Source: Phycisphaeraceae bacterium
Lineage (GTDB): Bacteria; Planctomycetota; Phycisphaerae; Phycisphaerales; UBA1924
Direction: 5' to 3'
Length of the DNA: 64,000 nucleotides
Assembly: GCA_007693965.1 (NCBI GenBank)
Contig: RECQ01000047.1
Coordinates: 1 to 64,000 of the forward strand
In this document: one piece after another, positions 25,617 to 35,536 of the stretch
Numbering within the stretch: position 1 is the stretch's first letter
How the letters are laid out: each line of letters opens with the position of its first letter
Made by a program: the position numbers and the translations under genes
Notes under the pieces: model-generated
Seen by the model: the letters and a program-made list of their open reading frames with translations, nothing else
Database searches by the model: none
What the model was told of the DNA's origin: nothing

Positions 25617-27038
25617 TTACGCCGGTTCGAGCCCCAGCGATTCAACCGCAAGATCATGCAGCTTCTCGATCCCGATGAAAGGCGCCAGCCGCTCGGCGCC
25701 CGGTCCCAGCGCCAGTGCCTCGACATGGTCGCTGGTGTGATCCGGACCCGTAAACGCCACACCGAAATGGTTCGAGATCAACGAGCCGATCGGCGAGGTT
25801 CGCCGGTTGCGGCGATCGTACGGATCCACCGACTCGCCGGAGACCCAGCGATCGAGCGTTCGGATCTCCTCATCGCGCAACGTGATCTTCAACCCTCGCG
25901 CAATCAGCTCCACCAGCGCATCGGTCGTCTCGAGTCGCCTCGGGTGTGCGCCGAGCTCGCGCAAGACCCATGCGAGAGAATGCTCCGCCTTCAGCAGCCG
26001 CTCGAACTGAAGTGTGCCATCAGGCGCATAGCTGGCGAGGCCGGGGTTGGCGTTGGCGTGGTCGGTGGCGGCGATGAGCAGCGTGTCGCCACGCTCCAGA
26101 CAGAAATCGGCCGCCACACTGAGGGCGTCGTCAAACGCCCGCATGTCATGCACCAGGCCCACCGCATCGTTGGCGTGGGCGGCGTGATCAACCCGGGCGC
26201 CTTCGATGTGCAGAATGAAACCGTCCGGCCGATCCTGCAACGCCGTCAGCGCTGCAGCCGTCATTTCCGCCAGTGAGGGCTCGTCCGCCCGTCGGTCGAT
26301 CTCGTAATTCATGTGATCTTCTGCGAAGATCCCGACCACGCGGCCCGCCTGCCCCCCCTTCATCCCAAGCAGTTCATCACGTGTGCGCATCACCCGTGGC
26401 GCAACGCCTTCGCCGAGAACTTCGTCCGTCAGATAGCGTCCGCCGCCGCCCAGCAGCACATCCACGCCGCGCTCGACAATTTGTTGAGCGATCTGGGGCT
26501 CGAATGAGCGCCGCAGCGCGTTGGCGACGAAGCCCGCGGGGGTGGCGTCGGTGAGGCGCGTCGTCGTCACCAGGCCCTGGGCCATGCCGCGACGGGCGGC
26601 CCGAACAAAGAGCGGCGCCGGCTCGCGACCGTCGGAGGTTGTGTTGACCGATCCGTTGTAGACGCGCTGGCCGATGCCCCACGCGCTCGCCGCTGCGGCG
26701 GAATCGGTGACATGGCCGTCGAGAGATGCTGTCTCCATCAGCGCCCGCCGAGCCCCATGCTCGCTGAACAGTTCAATCCAGCGAGAAGGACGGCCGTCCA
26801 GCATGTGCCGGTGCAGGTCATCCAGCGTCAGCGTTCCGGCGCTCATGCCGTCTGGGACGAGGAAAATGAGGTTCCGGGCTCTTCCGGCGCCGGCAAGGTC
26901 GGCCGCGCGGGCCCGCCGCGTGCGCACGCCCGCAGGCAGCGCTCCCGCCGCCGCAGCGCCGAGGCCGGTGAGCAGGAAGTCACGGCGGGGCAGACGCCCG
27001 GCTCGAGACGCTGACGATCCGCGATGCGGAGTCTTCAT
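25617..27038 (-). CDS. Tat-exported alkaline phosphatase (PhoA-type)
   Basis: This is a protein of about 473 residues with a twin-arginine signal (RLPRRDFLLTGLG). The alkaline phosphatase fold is clear: LIFLVPDGMSAGTL holds the first metal-binding aspartate (Asp63), HVTDSAAAASAWG holds the phosphorylated serine (Ser113), TRLTDATPAGFVANALRR the phosphate-binding region. Further metal ligands are in HIEGARVDHAAHANDA, AATDHANANPG and GPDHTSDHVEALALG. It hydrolyses phosphomonoesters in the periplasm or at the surface, and Tat export implies folding before transport. The start at 27038 places the twin arginines normally. Its position between MoxR and BatA-type genes is unusual. Confidence 0.9.
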   Translation of the reverse strand: MKTPHRGSSASRAGRLPRRDFLLTGLGAAAAGALPAGVRTRRARAADLAGAGRARNLIFLVPDGMSAGTLTLDDLHRHMLDGRPSRWIELFSEHGARRALMETASLDGHVTDSAAAASAWGIGQRVYNGSVNTTSDGREPAPLFVRAARRGMAQGLVTTTRLTDATPAGFVANALRRSFEPQIAQQIVERGVDVLLGGGGRYLTDEVLGEGVAPRVMRTRDELLGMKGGQAGRVVGIFAEDHMNYEIDRRADEPSLAEMTAAALTALQDRPDGFILHIEGARVDHAAHANDAVGLVHDMRAFDDALSVAADFCLERGDTLLIAATDHANANPGLASYAPDGTLQFERLLKAEHSLAWVLRELGAHPRRLETTDALVELIARGLKITLRDEEIRTLDRWVSGESVDPYDRRNRRTSPIGSLISNHFGVAFTGPDHTSDHVEALALGPGAERLAPFIGIEKLHDLAVESLGLEPA

Positions 27039-27134
27039 GCACGATGTTCTATCACAGACGGCCGGGCGCCATGATGACCAACGGTTCAGATCGGATGAAG
27101 TCAGCAACCCGCCTGCGGCAGGCAAATTGACGCA

Positions 27135-28088
27135 TCAGAAAGCGATCGAGACGTTGATTCCGAAAAATGGCGCCGGATCATTGACCTGTCTGGACACCCG
27201 ATCCCCGCGCCGATCGAGCGTCTTGAAGCGTTCATAGACGGAGGCGCCGCCCTCGACTTTGACGCTCATGCGATCCGAAGGACGCCATGCCGCCTCTGCG
27301 CTGATCAGGATGCGATCATCCAGAAAGGCGCCGCGCGACAGGGCGTCGCTGCTGGAGGAGAGGCGATACTCCCGCGACTCCCACCGACCACGCAGTGAGA
27401 GATCGAGCGACTCGGTCGCTTCATACGTGAGCCTGGCGCCGGCGCCCTGGGAGTGCAGACGCCATTGCTCATGGAAGCGCCAATCCACGCCGATCAGCGG
27501 GATCACGCGCACATCGTCTTCGAGCCGGGTAGAGACCAGAATGCCCGCGGCGAGGAAAAGGTCCGGCGAGAGGTGTCGTCCGAATGTGGCGAAAATGTTG
27601 CCGGTGATCGAATCTGAAATCCTGGCGTTGGACTCACCTGCGAACGTGACGTTGCCTCCCACGAGGGCGGTCCATTGTTCTTCAAGCTGGATGAAGATCG
27701 AGGGCGTGATGGATGTGGAGTAGAAGTCGTCGAACGGGTCCGTCGAGTCCGGAGCGAGCGTGGTGGCGCCGCCGAAGTTGTAATTCGAATACTCCCCGTC
27801 GATATCGAAATTGAACATCGACCGTTCAGAGAGTGGCAAGCCGAAGCCGACTTGAAGACCGGCGCGGGTGATCGAGACATCGCCCTCGTCGTCCAGGTCG
27901 TGCTTCAAGGTGTGCTTGAATGCGGTGTCGAAACGGATGGCCCATGGGCGTGGCGCTTCGACCTCTTCGATGTCATACGTCTCGCGATCCCGTGTCTGCC
28001 GGGCGTCGGAGGATGGAGCCGCATACAGCGCGCACACAACCGCCGGAATGATTGCGCTCAACTGTCGGCGCGTCAGATTCTGACTCAT
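27135..28088 (-). CDS. Outer-membrane beta-barrel protein (DUF6268-like)
   Basis: This 317-residue exported protein has a signal peptide (MSQNLTRRQLSAIIPAVVCA, cleaved after about residue 30). It has many alternating amphipathic strands, such as RAGLQVGFGLPLSERSMFNF and SIFIQLEEQWTALVGGNVTF, and ends in a phenylalanine (NVSIAF), a hallmark of outer-membrane barrels. It resembles the DUF6268 family of planctomycete and bacteroidete barrels. No transported substrate is known. It lies between the phosphatase gene (96 bases downstream) and the BatA/VWA gene (99 bases upstream). The start at 28088 is preferred to the codon five positions earlier. Confidence 0.7.
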   Translation of the reverse strand: MSQNLTRRQLSAIIPAVVCALYAAPSSDARQTRDRETYDIEEVEAPRPWAIRFDTAFKHTLKHDLDDEGDVSITRAGLQVGFGLPLSERSMFNFDIDGEYSNYNFGGATTLAPDSTDPFDDFYSTSITPSIFIQLEEQWTALVGGNVTFAGESNARISDSITGNIFATFGRHLSPDLFLAAGILVSTRLEDDVRVIPLIGVDWRFHEQWRLHSQGAGARLTYEATESLDLSLRGRWESREYRLSSSSDALSRGAFLDDRILISAEAAWRPSDRMSVKVEGGASVYERFKTLDRRGDRVSRQVNDPAPFFGINVSIAF

Positions 28089-28187
28089 GACTGGAGCTCC
28101 CATCGGTTCCGGGGGGCCGGGGGTCCGGGGTTCCGGTGTCGCCGCTTCATCACGTCATTCATGGGTGAACATGAATGCGAGAAGGTA

Positions 28188-30299
28188 TCAGACCTTTGTC
28201 CGCATCGCAAAGAAGAGCCATTCGATCATCAGGAGCGCAAAGGCGACCATGACGAACCAGTGCCAGATCTCGCGGGGCGCCGCATCGCCGAGGCTGGCGC
28301 TGCGGGCCGACCTCCCCGCCACTTCGACCGTGTCCGATGTCGCGATGGCGCTCTCGTGCGGGCTCACCAGATTGACCGGCAGGATTCGATCCCCCGCCGC
28401 GGCGCCTTCGACCAGATAAACCCCTGCGCGCGGGATGGGGCCGACCACAGCGCGCAGTCGGTCGTCGGCGTCGGCGGTGACGCGGGCTTCGAACGAGATC
28501 GGACCGGTCACGCGCACACGATCAACGCCCGACGCGGCCGCGACGGGCGCCGCCTCTGTGGTTGTGAAACCGCGTCCGGCGCCGCCGTCGCCCGGAGTCG
28601 TGAGCCGCTCCACCACATTCGACATGAAGATGACAAAGCTCGGCTGCAAGGCCCAGGTCGATCGCGCCAGCGGAAAGGCGACCACAACCCGCGTCAGCGA
28701 GCCGTCTTCGATGGAGGCGAGGAGTGGGCCATCCGGACCGATCGCCAGCGGCGTCGCAACGATCCCCCGGCGCCCGGGAGTGTCGCCGTCTGCATCCGGC
28801 CCAGGATCCCCCGTTTCGCCGGGGAGCGTGATGATGCGTGATCGGGAGATGACCACCGGATCGAGCCCAACATTCCGAAGCAGCGGGTTGGTCCGTCGCC
28901 ATGAGAGGAATCGTGAGGAGCCGCGTGCCGCCTCCGGATCGTCCTGGTGTGGATCGACAAGCCCCAGACCTGTGCCGGGAATGGTGGCGCCGAAGCTCAA
29001 TGTCGGCAGCGGTGGGGGAGCGCCGGGGCGCACACGATCGAAAATCACCATGTCGTATGGCGCCAGGCCGTCGCGCTGCCCGGCCAGTCGTTCATAGCCG
29101 TCGCCGTTGACGACGTCCGGCTCGGCTCCGGCGATTTCTTCCAGCGCACGGCGCAGCAGCCCGTCGGCCAGGGAGTCCGCCTCGGTGCGCAGGTCCGGCC
29201 GCACCAGCAGGATGCGCGGCGCGGTAGGCGGGGTGATGAGAAGGGCCGCCTCGTTGTCGGACGCCAGCATGTCGGTCCTGCGGATGGACAGAGCCGCCAG
29301 CCCACCCGACATGGTGCGAAGCTCGAACGTCGCCGGCGCCTCGCCTGGCGCTTCGTTCGAGGCGCCGGGAACGCGAATGGTGCGGACGCCGATGGGTTCG
29401 CCATCGAGCGTCAGTCGAACCGACGCTTCGACCGGATCGGCGCCGGCGTTCTGGAGGCGCGCGAACAGCCGCACGACTCCGGGATCTTCATAGTCGCGCC
29501 GTGCGCTCATGGCGACGATCCCGATGTTGTCGCGCGGGGCGTCCGGATCAGGTCCGATGCGGATGAATCGGAAATCGGCGCCGCCGACGCCGAGCATCCG
29601 GCCACGCTGTGTGCGTCGCAGGGCGCCGTCGCTGAAGAGCACCACCCGCTCCTGCGCAATGTGCTCATCGCCGGCGCGAAGAATCTGCGCTTCGACCAGG
29701 CGCAGAAGGGCTTCAAAGTCCGCGGGCTGGTCGGTGGGCTCGATGCCTTCGATCGCCCGTCGCAGGGCGGTGCGATCGGAGGTGAAGTTGGTGACGATGC
29801 GGGCGTCGTGGGCGAAGGTGATGATCATCGCTTCGCCGGCGCCGGCGCTGCCGCCGTGGGGTTCATCGTCAAAGACCGAGGGGCGAATCCGGATCGCGGT
29901 GCGCCGGGAGAGCCGATCCAGCAGTTCGATCGCCTGGGACTTCGCTTCTTCCAGACGTGTGGGTCCTGCGGCATCATCGCCGGCGGGGGCGGACATCGAT
30001 GCGGAGTTGTCGATCACAATGATCAACCCCGCCGACGCCGGGGGACCGCCGTCGATCGCTGGCCGTGCGAAGGCGATCAGCAGCAGCGCCAGCGCCAGCA
30101 ACTGGAGGATCAGCAGCCACGAGAATCGCAGCATTTTGAAGGGGGCGTTTACCTGCAGATCCCGCACCGCAGACTCCCACAGCATGTTCGAACTGACCCG
30201 CACCGGCCGGCGACGCAGCTTCAAAAAATACAGCAGCGCCAGCAGCGGAATTGTCACCGCCGCGGCGATCAGTCCAGCGATGGGGGAGAGGAAGGTCAC
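28188..30299 (-). CDS. BatA/VWA-domain membrane protein
   Basis: This is a 703-residue protein. The N-terminal BatA segment is typical: SPIAGLIAAAVTIPLLALLY, then FLKLRRRPVRVSSNMLWE, followed by a second helix. A VWA-like domain begins at IIVIDNSASMSA, whose DxSxS metal-ion-dependent adhesion site is intact. The middle is a periplasmic beta-rich region, and a last transmembrane helix (IWHWFVMVAFALLMIEWLFF) precedes the C-terminus. Such proteins work with MoxR ATPases, and moxR is encoded further down the same strand. The start codon is GTG with no clear ribosome site. Confidence 0.88.
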   Translation of the reverse strand: MTFLSPIAGLIAAAVTIPLLALLYFLKLRRRPVRVSSNMLWESAVRDLQVNAPFKMLRFSWLLILQLLALALLLIAFARPAIDGGPPASAGLIIVIDNSASMSAPAGDDAAGPTRLEEAKSQAIELLDRLSRRTAIRIRPSVFDDEPHGGSAGAGEAMIITFAHDARIVTNFTSDRTALRRAIEGIEPTDQPADFEALLRLVEAQILRAGDEHIAQERVVLFSDGALRRTQRGRMLGVGGADFRFIRIGPDPDAPRDNIGIVAMSARRDYEDPGVVRLFARLQNAGADPVEASVRLTLDGEPIGVRTIRVPGASNEAPGEAPATFELRTMSGGLAALSIRRTDMLASDNEAALLITPPTAPRILLVRPDLRTEADSLADGLLRRALEEIAGAEPDVVNGDGYERLAGQRDGLAPYDMVIFDRVRPGAPPPLPTLSFGATIPGTGLGLVDPHQDDPEAARGSSRFLSWRRTNPLLRNVGLDPVVISRSRIITLPGETGDPGPDADGDTPGRRGIVATPLAIGPDGPLLASIEDGSLTRVVVAFPLARSTWALQPSFVIFMSNVVERLTTPGDGGAGRGFTTTEAAPVAAASGVDRVRVTGPISFEARVTADADDRLRAVVGPIPRAGVYLVEGAAAGDRILPVNLVSPHESAIATSDTVEVAGRSARSASLGDAAPREIWHWFVMVAFALLMIEWLFFAMRTKV

Positions 30300-30317
30300 A
30301 GGCGCATGAATCGTAGC

Positions 30318-31100
30318 TCACCCGCCCGGGGTGCGGGCCGCGAGGTAGATCACGAAGTTCTCATCCAGCTCGTCGGGTGATTCGACGGGGCGCAGATAGA
30401 CGCGGCCCTCGGAGTCCACCGCGTCGCCCAGTCGGTCGTGCGTTTCAACGGCGTCGAAGCCCGCCTCCAGCATCGCCTCTTGCAGCTCCGGCGCCGACCA
30501 GAGGCGCCAGTGGTAGACGAAGGCGTCTTCGAGGCGCGTTCCATCGGGGAGCTCGAAGTGCATCGCGTTGACCACCAGGCCGGTGAGCGGATCGGCCTCG
30601 CGCTGCTCCCAGATGTAGCGCACACCGCCGCGGAGTTCGAGATCCGACTCGCCCATCGCGAAGGCGTCGACGCCACCGTACAGATCGGCGACGAAAAGTC
30701 CGTCGGGGCGCAGGCGCTTGCGGACGGCGCCCAGGTAGTCGAGCAGGTCGGAGCGGCGTTTGAGTTCGCAGATCGAAAAGTTCAGCGTCGCGATGATGTC
30801 TGCGGGAGCATCGGCGCTGCGAACGTCTCCCTGAATGATCTTGATGTCGCCGGCGCCGAGCGCTCGCAGCCGGGCGAGCGGCTCAGGATCGTGGTCGATG
30901 CAGATCGCGCCGGCGCCGGGAAACACCTGCGTCCAGGCCCTCGACAGCGCCCCGGCGCCGCAGAAATCCTCACCGAGCACGAGCGACGTTCCGGGGGGCG
31001 CAGGGTGCAGGGCGCGCAGGAATTTCGCCTGCCGCTCCGGGGACTGGGCGGCGCGTTCGTACAGCTCATAGCGATCGGGGAGAGGCGTGGGCGCGGTCAT
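30318..31100 (-). CDS. Class I SAM-dependent methyltransferase
   Basis: This 260-residue protein has a seven-strand Rossmann-type methyltransferase fold. LVLGEDFCGAGALSRAW is motif I, AICIDHDPEPLARLR holds the acidic residue binding the ribose, IIQGDVRSAD motif II, and LRPDGLFVADLYGG motif III. The substrate is unknown. The ATG at 31100 overlaps the stop of the lipoprotein gene (ATGA), indicating translational coupling. It lies 18 bases upstream of the BatA/VWA gene, so it may belong to the same leftward transcript. Confidence 0.85.
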   Translation of the reverse strand: MTAPTPLPDRYELYERAAQSPERQAKFLRALHPAPPGTSLVLGEDFCGAGALSRAWTQVFPGAGAICIDHDPEPLARLRALGAGDIKIIQGDVRSADAPADIIATLNFSICELKRRSDLLDYLGAVRKRLRPDGLFVADLYGGVDAFAMGESDLELRGGVRYIWEQREADPLTGLVVNAMHFELPDGTRLEDAFVYHWRLWSAPELQEAMLEAGFDAVETHDRLGDAVDSEGRVYLRPVESPDELDENFVIYLAARTPGG

Positions 31101-31843
31101 TCCTCGTCGTCTTCGTCATCGCCGTTCTCGGCGTAGACGGGGTCGATGCGCACCGTTCGCAGCATGTCTTTGAAGGGCCAGTAGTTGGCCGTCACGACCG
31201 GCTCGGGGCCGACGAGTCGAAGATACACCGGCCCCAGCGGTCCGCCCTGCACCACGGCGCCGAGCAGCGTCCAGTTCCTGCGCGGCTCGGGCTCTTCGTT
31301 GGGCATGCCGCTCAGGTATGTGCCGGTGGAGGCCGTGAGCGTGATGTAGATCCCGGCGCGTTCCGAGGGGAAGGTTTCAATCGAGGGAAGCAGCGGGCGG
31401 CCGTGCTCACCGACAATCATCCGGGCCCACCGTTCGATGTTCGCATCGACCGTGCCGGCGCCTTCCGGACCGAAGTGGAAGATGACCATTTCCGCGGCGT
31501 CGTACTCTTCGTACTGCGCCTCGATGATCTCGAATTCGGCCACGCGCATTGCGCTGTCCGATTCCACCTGCGACCAGTCATCCGGCGGATTCCACAGAAG
31601 ACCCGCCGCGGCCAGGCGGTCGGAGAGGTCTTCTCCGTTCCTCTGGCGAGTTTCGGCCCGGATCTCTTCGAGGATGTCCTCCTCGTCGACTTCGCTTTTG
31701 CTCCAGAGTTCCTCTTCCGTCCACCCGTCGACATCACCCTCGGAGAGGTACTGGGTGTCCGGGGCTTCTTCGCCGCAGCCGCTGAGGGCCAGCGAGGTGA
31801 GAAGCCCGAGGAGGGTGGTCATGATCGCGAGGGTCCTGAACAT
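31097..31843 (-). CDS. Lipoprotein of unknown function
   Basis: This 248-residue protein has a lipoprotein signal (LTSLALSGCGEEAP: lipobox LSGC, cysteine at residue 22-23). The mature part is acidic, with a charged linker (WTEEELWSKSEVDEEDILEE), then a beta-rich domain containing VAEFEIIEAQYEEYDAAEMV. The C-terminus is a run of Asp and Glu. The family is not recognised. It is coupled to the methyltransferase gene and divergent from the SpoU methyltransferase gene, with about 31 bases between start codons. Confidence 0.75.
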   Translation of the reverse strand: MFRTLAIMTTLLGLLTSLALSGCGEEAPDTQYLSEGDVDGWTEEELWSKSEVDEEDILEEIRAETRQRNGEDLSDRLAAAGLLWNPPDDWSQVESDSAMRVAEFEIIEAQYEEYDAAEMVIFHFGPEGAGTVDANIERWARMIVGEHGRPLLPSIETFPSERAGIYITLTASTGTYLSGMPNEEPEPRRNWTLLGAVVQGGPLGPVYLRLVGPEPVVTANYWPFKDMLRTVRIDPVYAENGDDEDDEE

Positions 31844-31874
31844 GCTTCACCATGCTAGAACATCGGCACACAGG

Positions 31875-32696
31875 ATGCGATTGGAAAGAATCAACCAGCT
31901 CGAAGATCCCCGTGTGGCGGCCTACCGGGACGTCCGGGACGCGGATCTGGCCCGCCGCAGGGGCCTCTTTATGGCCGAGGGGGAGCTGGTGATCCGGCGA
32001 TTGCTCCGGGGTGAACTTTATCGGACGCAGTCCCTCCTGCTCAGCGAGAGCCGCCTCGCCACCATGCAGGACGCCCTCGACGAGGCCCGCCCCGATCTGC
32101 CCGTCTACATCGCCTCACAGGAGGTGATGGACCAGGTGGTGGGCTTCCACATCCACCGGGGCGCCCTGGCGGCGGGAGAGCGGGGGCGCGTCCCCGAGGC
32201 TTCCGAGCTCATCTCGTCGCTGGCGCCGGGCTCGCGCACGGTGCTGCTGCTCGAGGATCTGGCCAACCACGACAATATCGGCGGCGTCATGCGCAACGCG
32301 CTGGCCTTCGGCGTCGATGCGGCGCTGCTCACCAGGCGATGCTGCGATCCGCTCTATCGCAAGGCGATCCGAGTCTCGGTTGGGGCGGCCCTCGACCTGC
32401 CCTTCGCCTACGTGGACTCTGCGAAGGATGGCGCCGCGCTGCTGCGCGCCGCCGGTTTCACCACCATCGCCCTCACGCCATCGCCGGACGCATCCGAACT
32501 CTCCGAATACGCGGCTGGCGCTGCCTCACTTGACCGCGTCGCTCTGCTCCTCGGCGCGGAGGGCCCCGGACTCACGCCGCAGACGATGCAGCACGCCGAC
32601 GTGCAGGCCCGCCTGGCGATGGCGCCCGGCGCCGACTCACTCAACGTCGCGACTGCGAGCGGCGTGGCGCTGTACGCGCTGTCATGTGCGCGGTGA
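31875..32696 (+). CDS. SpoU/TrmH family RNA 2'-O-methyltransferase
   Basis: This protein of about 273 residues is an SPOUT-class RNA ribose methyltransferase. The three knot motifs are LLEDLANHDNIGGVMRNALA, LLLGAEGPGL and MAPGADSLNVATASGVALYA. The N-terminal substrate-binding part includes RRRGLFMAEGELVIRRLL. It could act on tRNA or 23S rRNA; the sequence does not decide. The start is uncertain: ATG at 31875 begins MRLERINQLEDPRVA, and an ATG at 31842 in frame would overlap the divergent lipoprotein gene. Neither has a clear ribosome site. Confidence 0.9.
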   Translation: MRLERINQLEDPRVAAYRDVRDADLARRRGLFMAEGELVIRRLLRGELYRTQSLLLSESRLATMQDALDEARPDLPVYIASQEVMDQVVGFHIHRGALAAGERGRVPEASELISSLAPGSRTVLLLEDLANHDNIGGVMRNALAFGVDAALLTRRCCDPLYRKAIRVSVGAALDLPFAYVDSAKDGAALLRAAGFTTIALTPSPDASELSEYAAGAASLDRVALLLGAEGPGLTPQTMQHADVQARLAMAPGADSLNVATASGVALYALSCAR

Positions 32697-32766
32697 ACTC
32701 TGCGGCGAGAGCACAGCGCACTGTCGACTTTGTGTGAGCGCATCCCACGAGCTGGCGCTGCGGTGC

Positions 32767-33717
32767 TTATGGCCGGCGCTGCGCAAACCGCTCGATGCGA
32801 TCGCGAATGGCGTCCCAGAGGGCGCCTTCGCCGGTGGGGAGCGCAATGGCGATCCGCGAAGGATTGATCGACTCCGCCTCGCGCAGGGCCGTGTAGAGGC
32901 GTGCTGCGCAGGCATCGGCCTCAGCAGGCAGTTCGATGAACCGATAGGGAGTGTCGATGGACGCCAGGTCGGCATTGGCGCAGGCGATGACCACGACTTC
33001 GCCCGGCGCGTGCTCAATCGGTGATGGCCACGCATCGATCTCGAACACCCGATACAGCCCCGCGCTGTCTGCGCCGTGCCTGATCTGCGGCTGCTCGACG
33101 ACGTCGCCGCCCAGTTCTTCGGGGCCGATCGGGCCGCGCCGGAGGATGCGATCGGGCTTGCCCGACGCCGCTCCAAGGCGCAGCACCGTCGATTCGACAC
33201 CCCCGACGCACGCTCCGGCGTCGAGGAGAAAGAGGTCGGCGTCCTTGAACTCGGCGCGCACGTCGGCGGGCGTCGTCGGCGGCAGGTGGTCGGAACGGTT
33301 GGCGCTGGGCGCGACCAATGGGCCGCCGAAGGCGCTGATGAGCGCCAGCGCTGCGGGATGGTCGGGGCAGCGCACGCCCACATCCAGCGCGCCGGCGACG
33401 GCTTCATCAGGCACCATCGGCCCCCGTGGCAGAACCATCGTCAGCGGCCCGGGCCAGAAGCGCGACGCCAGCTCTTCGGCCCGGTCCGTCCACGTCGCGA
33501 CGCAACGGCGCGCCATCTCGGCGTCCGAGACGTGCAGTGTCAGCGGCCGGTCGCTGGGGCGGCCTTTGAGCTTGAAGATGAGTTTGATTGCGTCCGGGCG
33601 CATCGCATCGGCGCCGAGGCCGTAAACCGTTTCCGTGGGAAACGCGACGACGCCTCCGCCCCGCAGCCGCTCAACCGCGGCGAGGATCGACTCAGGATCA
33701 GCGGCGGGCCCGGACAT
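32767..33717 (-). CDS. tsaC: L-threonylcarbamoyladenylate synthase (Sua5/YrdC)
   Basis: This 316-residue enzyme makes L-threonylcarbamoyl-AMP from threonine, bicarbonate and ATP, the first step of tRNA t6A modification. RLRGGGVVAFPTETVYGLGA, IFKLKGRPSDRPLTLHV and PLVAPSANRS are the YrdC core motifs. The C-terminal 120 residues resemble a Sua5-type extension. The start at 33717 (MSGPAADPES) has GGGAG 8 bases upstream and overlaps the TolC stop by about 20 bases, pointing to coupling; an ATG at 33741 is less likely. It is the last gene on this strand before the convergent SpoU methyltransferase gene, another RNA-modification gene. Confidence 0.92.
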   Translation of the reverse strand: MSGPAADPESILAAVERLRGGGVVAFPTETVYGLGADAMRPDAIKLIFKLKGRPSDRPLTLHVSDAEMARRCVATWTDRAEELASRFWPGPLTMVLPRGPMVPDEAVAGALDVGVRCPDHPAALALISAFGGPLVAPSANRSDHLPPTTPADVRAEFKDADLFLLDAGACVGGVESTVLRLGAASGKPDRILRRGPIGPEELGGDVVEQPQIRHGADSAGLYRVFEIDAWPSPIEHAPGEVVVIACANADLASIDTPYRFIELPAEADACAARLYTALREAESINPSRIAIALPTGEGALWDAIRDRIERFAQRRP

Positions 33718-35536
33718 CGATTGCGCTCCCGGCGCTGACATGGTCATCGGAGCCCTGACGCCGCCGATCGACGTCCTCACCGGGATTGGGCACGACAAAG
33801 CGGATTCGGTTCCGCTCCAGCGCGGCGCCGACGGAGCTGTACAGCTCGGCCAGCGAGATGCTGTAGTCGGCGAGCGACTGGATCTCCTGCAATTCGGCGA
33901 TCGCCAGCGCCTCCTGGCGTCGGAACTTGAGGTCAAGGAAGTCCGGCGTGAGGGCGCGGAGGGCTTCTTCCTCGACGAGGAGCGTGCGCAGGTTCTCCGC
34001 CGCGGCCAGACGCGAGGCGCGTGTCTGCTCGATGAGCTGGTAACTGGTGGTGAGGTTGCGCAGGGCCGCTTTCACCTCGACGACGGCGTTCTGCACGGCG
34101 GCCCGATAGTTGATGACCGCCTGCGTGCGCTCCAGTCGTCGCTGGCGCAGGGCAGCCTCGGGGCCGCGGTTGCCGATGGGCATCTCGAAGGCGAGTCCGA
34201 GCAGCATGTCGACGAAGGTGGCCTCACCGATCTCGCGATACGCCCCGTCGACGGAGTCGTCGAGACCGGTGAAGCGGGTCTGGAGCGTGAGGTCGAGGAT
34301 GGGCAGGCGCGCGTTGTCGGCGACGCGCTGGCGGATTGATGCGTCGTCGATGAGCAGCACCGAGCGCTGGATGTCCGGGCGGTTGCCCAGCGCCGTGGTG
34401 ATCGAATCCAGGAGGCTGAACTCAATGGAGGCGTCGATGGGCCGGTCCAGCGCGGTGAGCACCAGCTCATTGCCGACGGTCAGCTCCGGATCATTGATGA
34501 TCGCCTTGAGCTCGTCCGAGCGCAGACGCACGACGTTGGCGGCCCGGATGACATCGGCGCGCCGGCTCTCGACGCGGGCGACGGCGTCGGAGTACTCAGC
34601 CGGCTTCACATCGAAGTCGAGTCTGCCTTCCAGAACATCGCGCGTCTCGATGCCGCGATCGAGCAGGCGCTGGCGGATGTGCAGTTCGTGATGGGCGAGG
34701 TAGAGCGACCAGTACGCCCGCTCGGTCTGCGTCACGGTGTCGATGAGCGTCTGCCTGAGGGTCTGGATCGCATCGCGCTCCAGGTTGCGCGCCAGATGCA
34801 CCTCGGCGAGGTTCACATCCGACCCGAAGCCGCGTAGGAGCGGCTGGCCCAGCGTGATGTCGAGCGACGCCAGCCGGGCGGGGTCGGGGGACAGAGAGAC
34901 GTTCGGCGACTGATTGTCGGTGATCTCCAGACGCTGGGAGATGTCGAGGCGTCCGCCCGATTCGAGCCGGCGTCGGATGCCGGTGTCAAACCCGTAGGCG
35001 TTGCGCCGGTTGATGCTCGACCCGATCGGGACGCCGTTGATCGCAGGCACCACGCTGGGCTGGTCAATTCGTGAAAGGTCCACGCCTCCGAAGACGCTCC
35101 AGTCGAACGCGGCCTCGGCGGCGACGACCTGGGCCTCGCTGATGGCGGGCCCGAGGGTGGCGGTTTGCACGTTCAGGTTGTGGCGCACCGCCCGCGTCAC
35201 CGCATCCTGCAGGTTGATGGCGATGACGACCGTCTCATCCCCCAGCAGGTCCATGCCGAGGGGCGCCTCGACCGAGCGGTAGGCGTCGGGGCCGCCCATC
35301 TCTTCAAGCTCTTCAAGCCGCTCCGGGGTGAATCGCAGGTCGGTCGGCGTCCGCTGGAGAGGCCGGGGGGCGGGCCTGCGGGTGGCCTCCTGGATCTCGC
35401 GTCGGGCCGACTCCATGATGGATTGCCTCAGCGTGTCCGTGGTCTCACGCTCCATCGGGCTGGCGCAACCTGAGAGGGCGAGACAGGATGCAAAACAGAG
35501 CCGCAGTGGCGCATGCGGGCGTAGGAATAGCTTCAT
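33698..35536 (-). CDS. TolC family outer-membrane lipoprotein
   Basis: This 612-residue protein of the outer-membrane efflux family is anchored as a lipoprotein (FASCLALSGCASPME, lipobox LSGC near residue 24). The two TolC-type halves have long helices, for example LAEVHLARNLERDAIQTLRQ, and helical repeats typical of the periplasmic tunnel. Such proteins form trimeric exit ducts for drug pumps or type I secretion, but no inner-membrane pump or adaptor gene is adjacent. The start at 35536 is set by the signal peptide. The SH3-domain protein gene is divergent, with a 236-base gap. Confidence 0.88.
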   Translation of the reverse strand: MKLFLRPHAPLRLCFASCLALSGCASPMERETTDTLRQSIMESARREIQEATRRPAPRPLQRTPTDLRFTPERLEELEEMGGPDAYRSVEAPLGMDLLGDETVVIAINLQDAVTRAVRHNLNVQTATLGPAISEAQVVAAEAAFDWSVFGGVDLSRIDQPSVVPAINGVPIGSSINRRNAYGFDTGIRRRLESGGRLDISQRLEITDNQSPNVSLSPDPARLASLDITLGQPLLRGFGSDVNLAEVHLARNLERDAIQTLRQTLIDTVTQTERAYWSLYLAHHELHIRQRLLDRGIETRDVLEGRLDFDVKPAEYSDAVARVESRRADVIRAANVVRLRSDELKAIINDPELTVGNELVLTALDRPIDASIEFSLLDSITTALGNRPDIQRSVLLIDDASIRQRVADNARLPILDLTLQTRFTGLDDSVDGAYREIGEATFVDMLLGLAFEMPIGNRGPEAALRQRRLERTQAVINYRAAVQNAVVEVKAALRNLTTSYQLIEQTRASRLAAAENLRTLLVEEEALRALTPDFLDLKFRRQEALAIAELQEIQSLADYSISLAELYSSVGAALERNRIRFVVPNPGEDVDRRRQGSDDHVSAGSAIDVRARR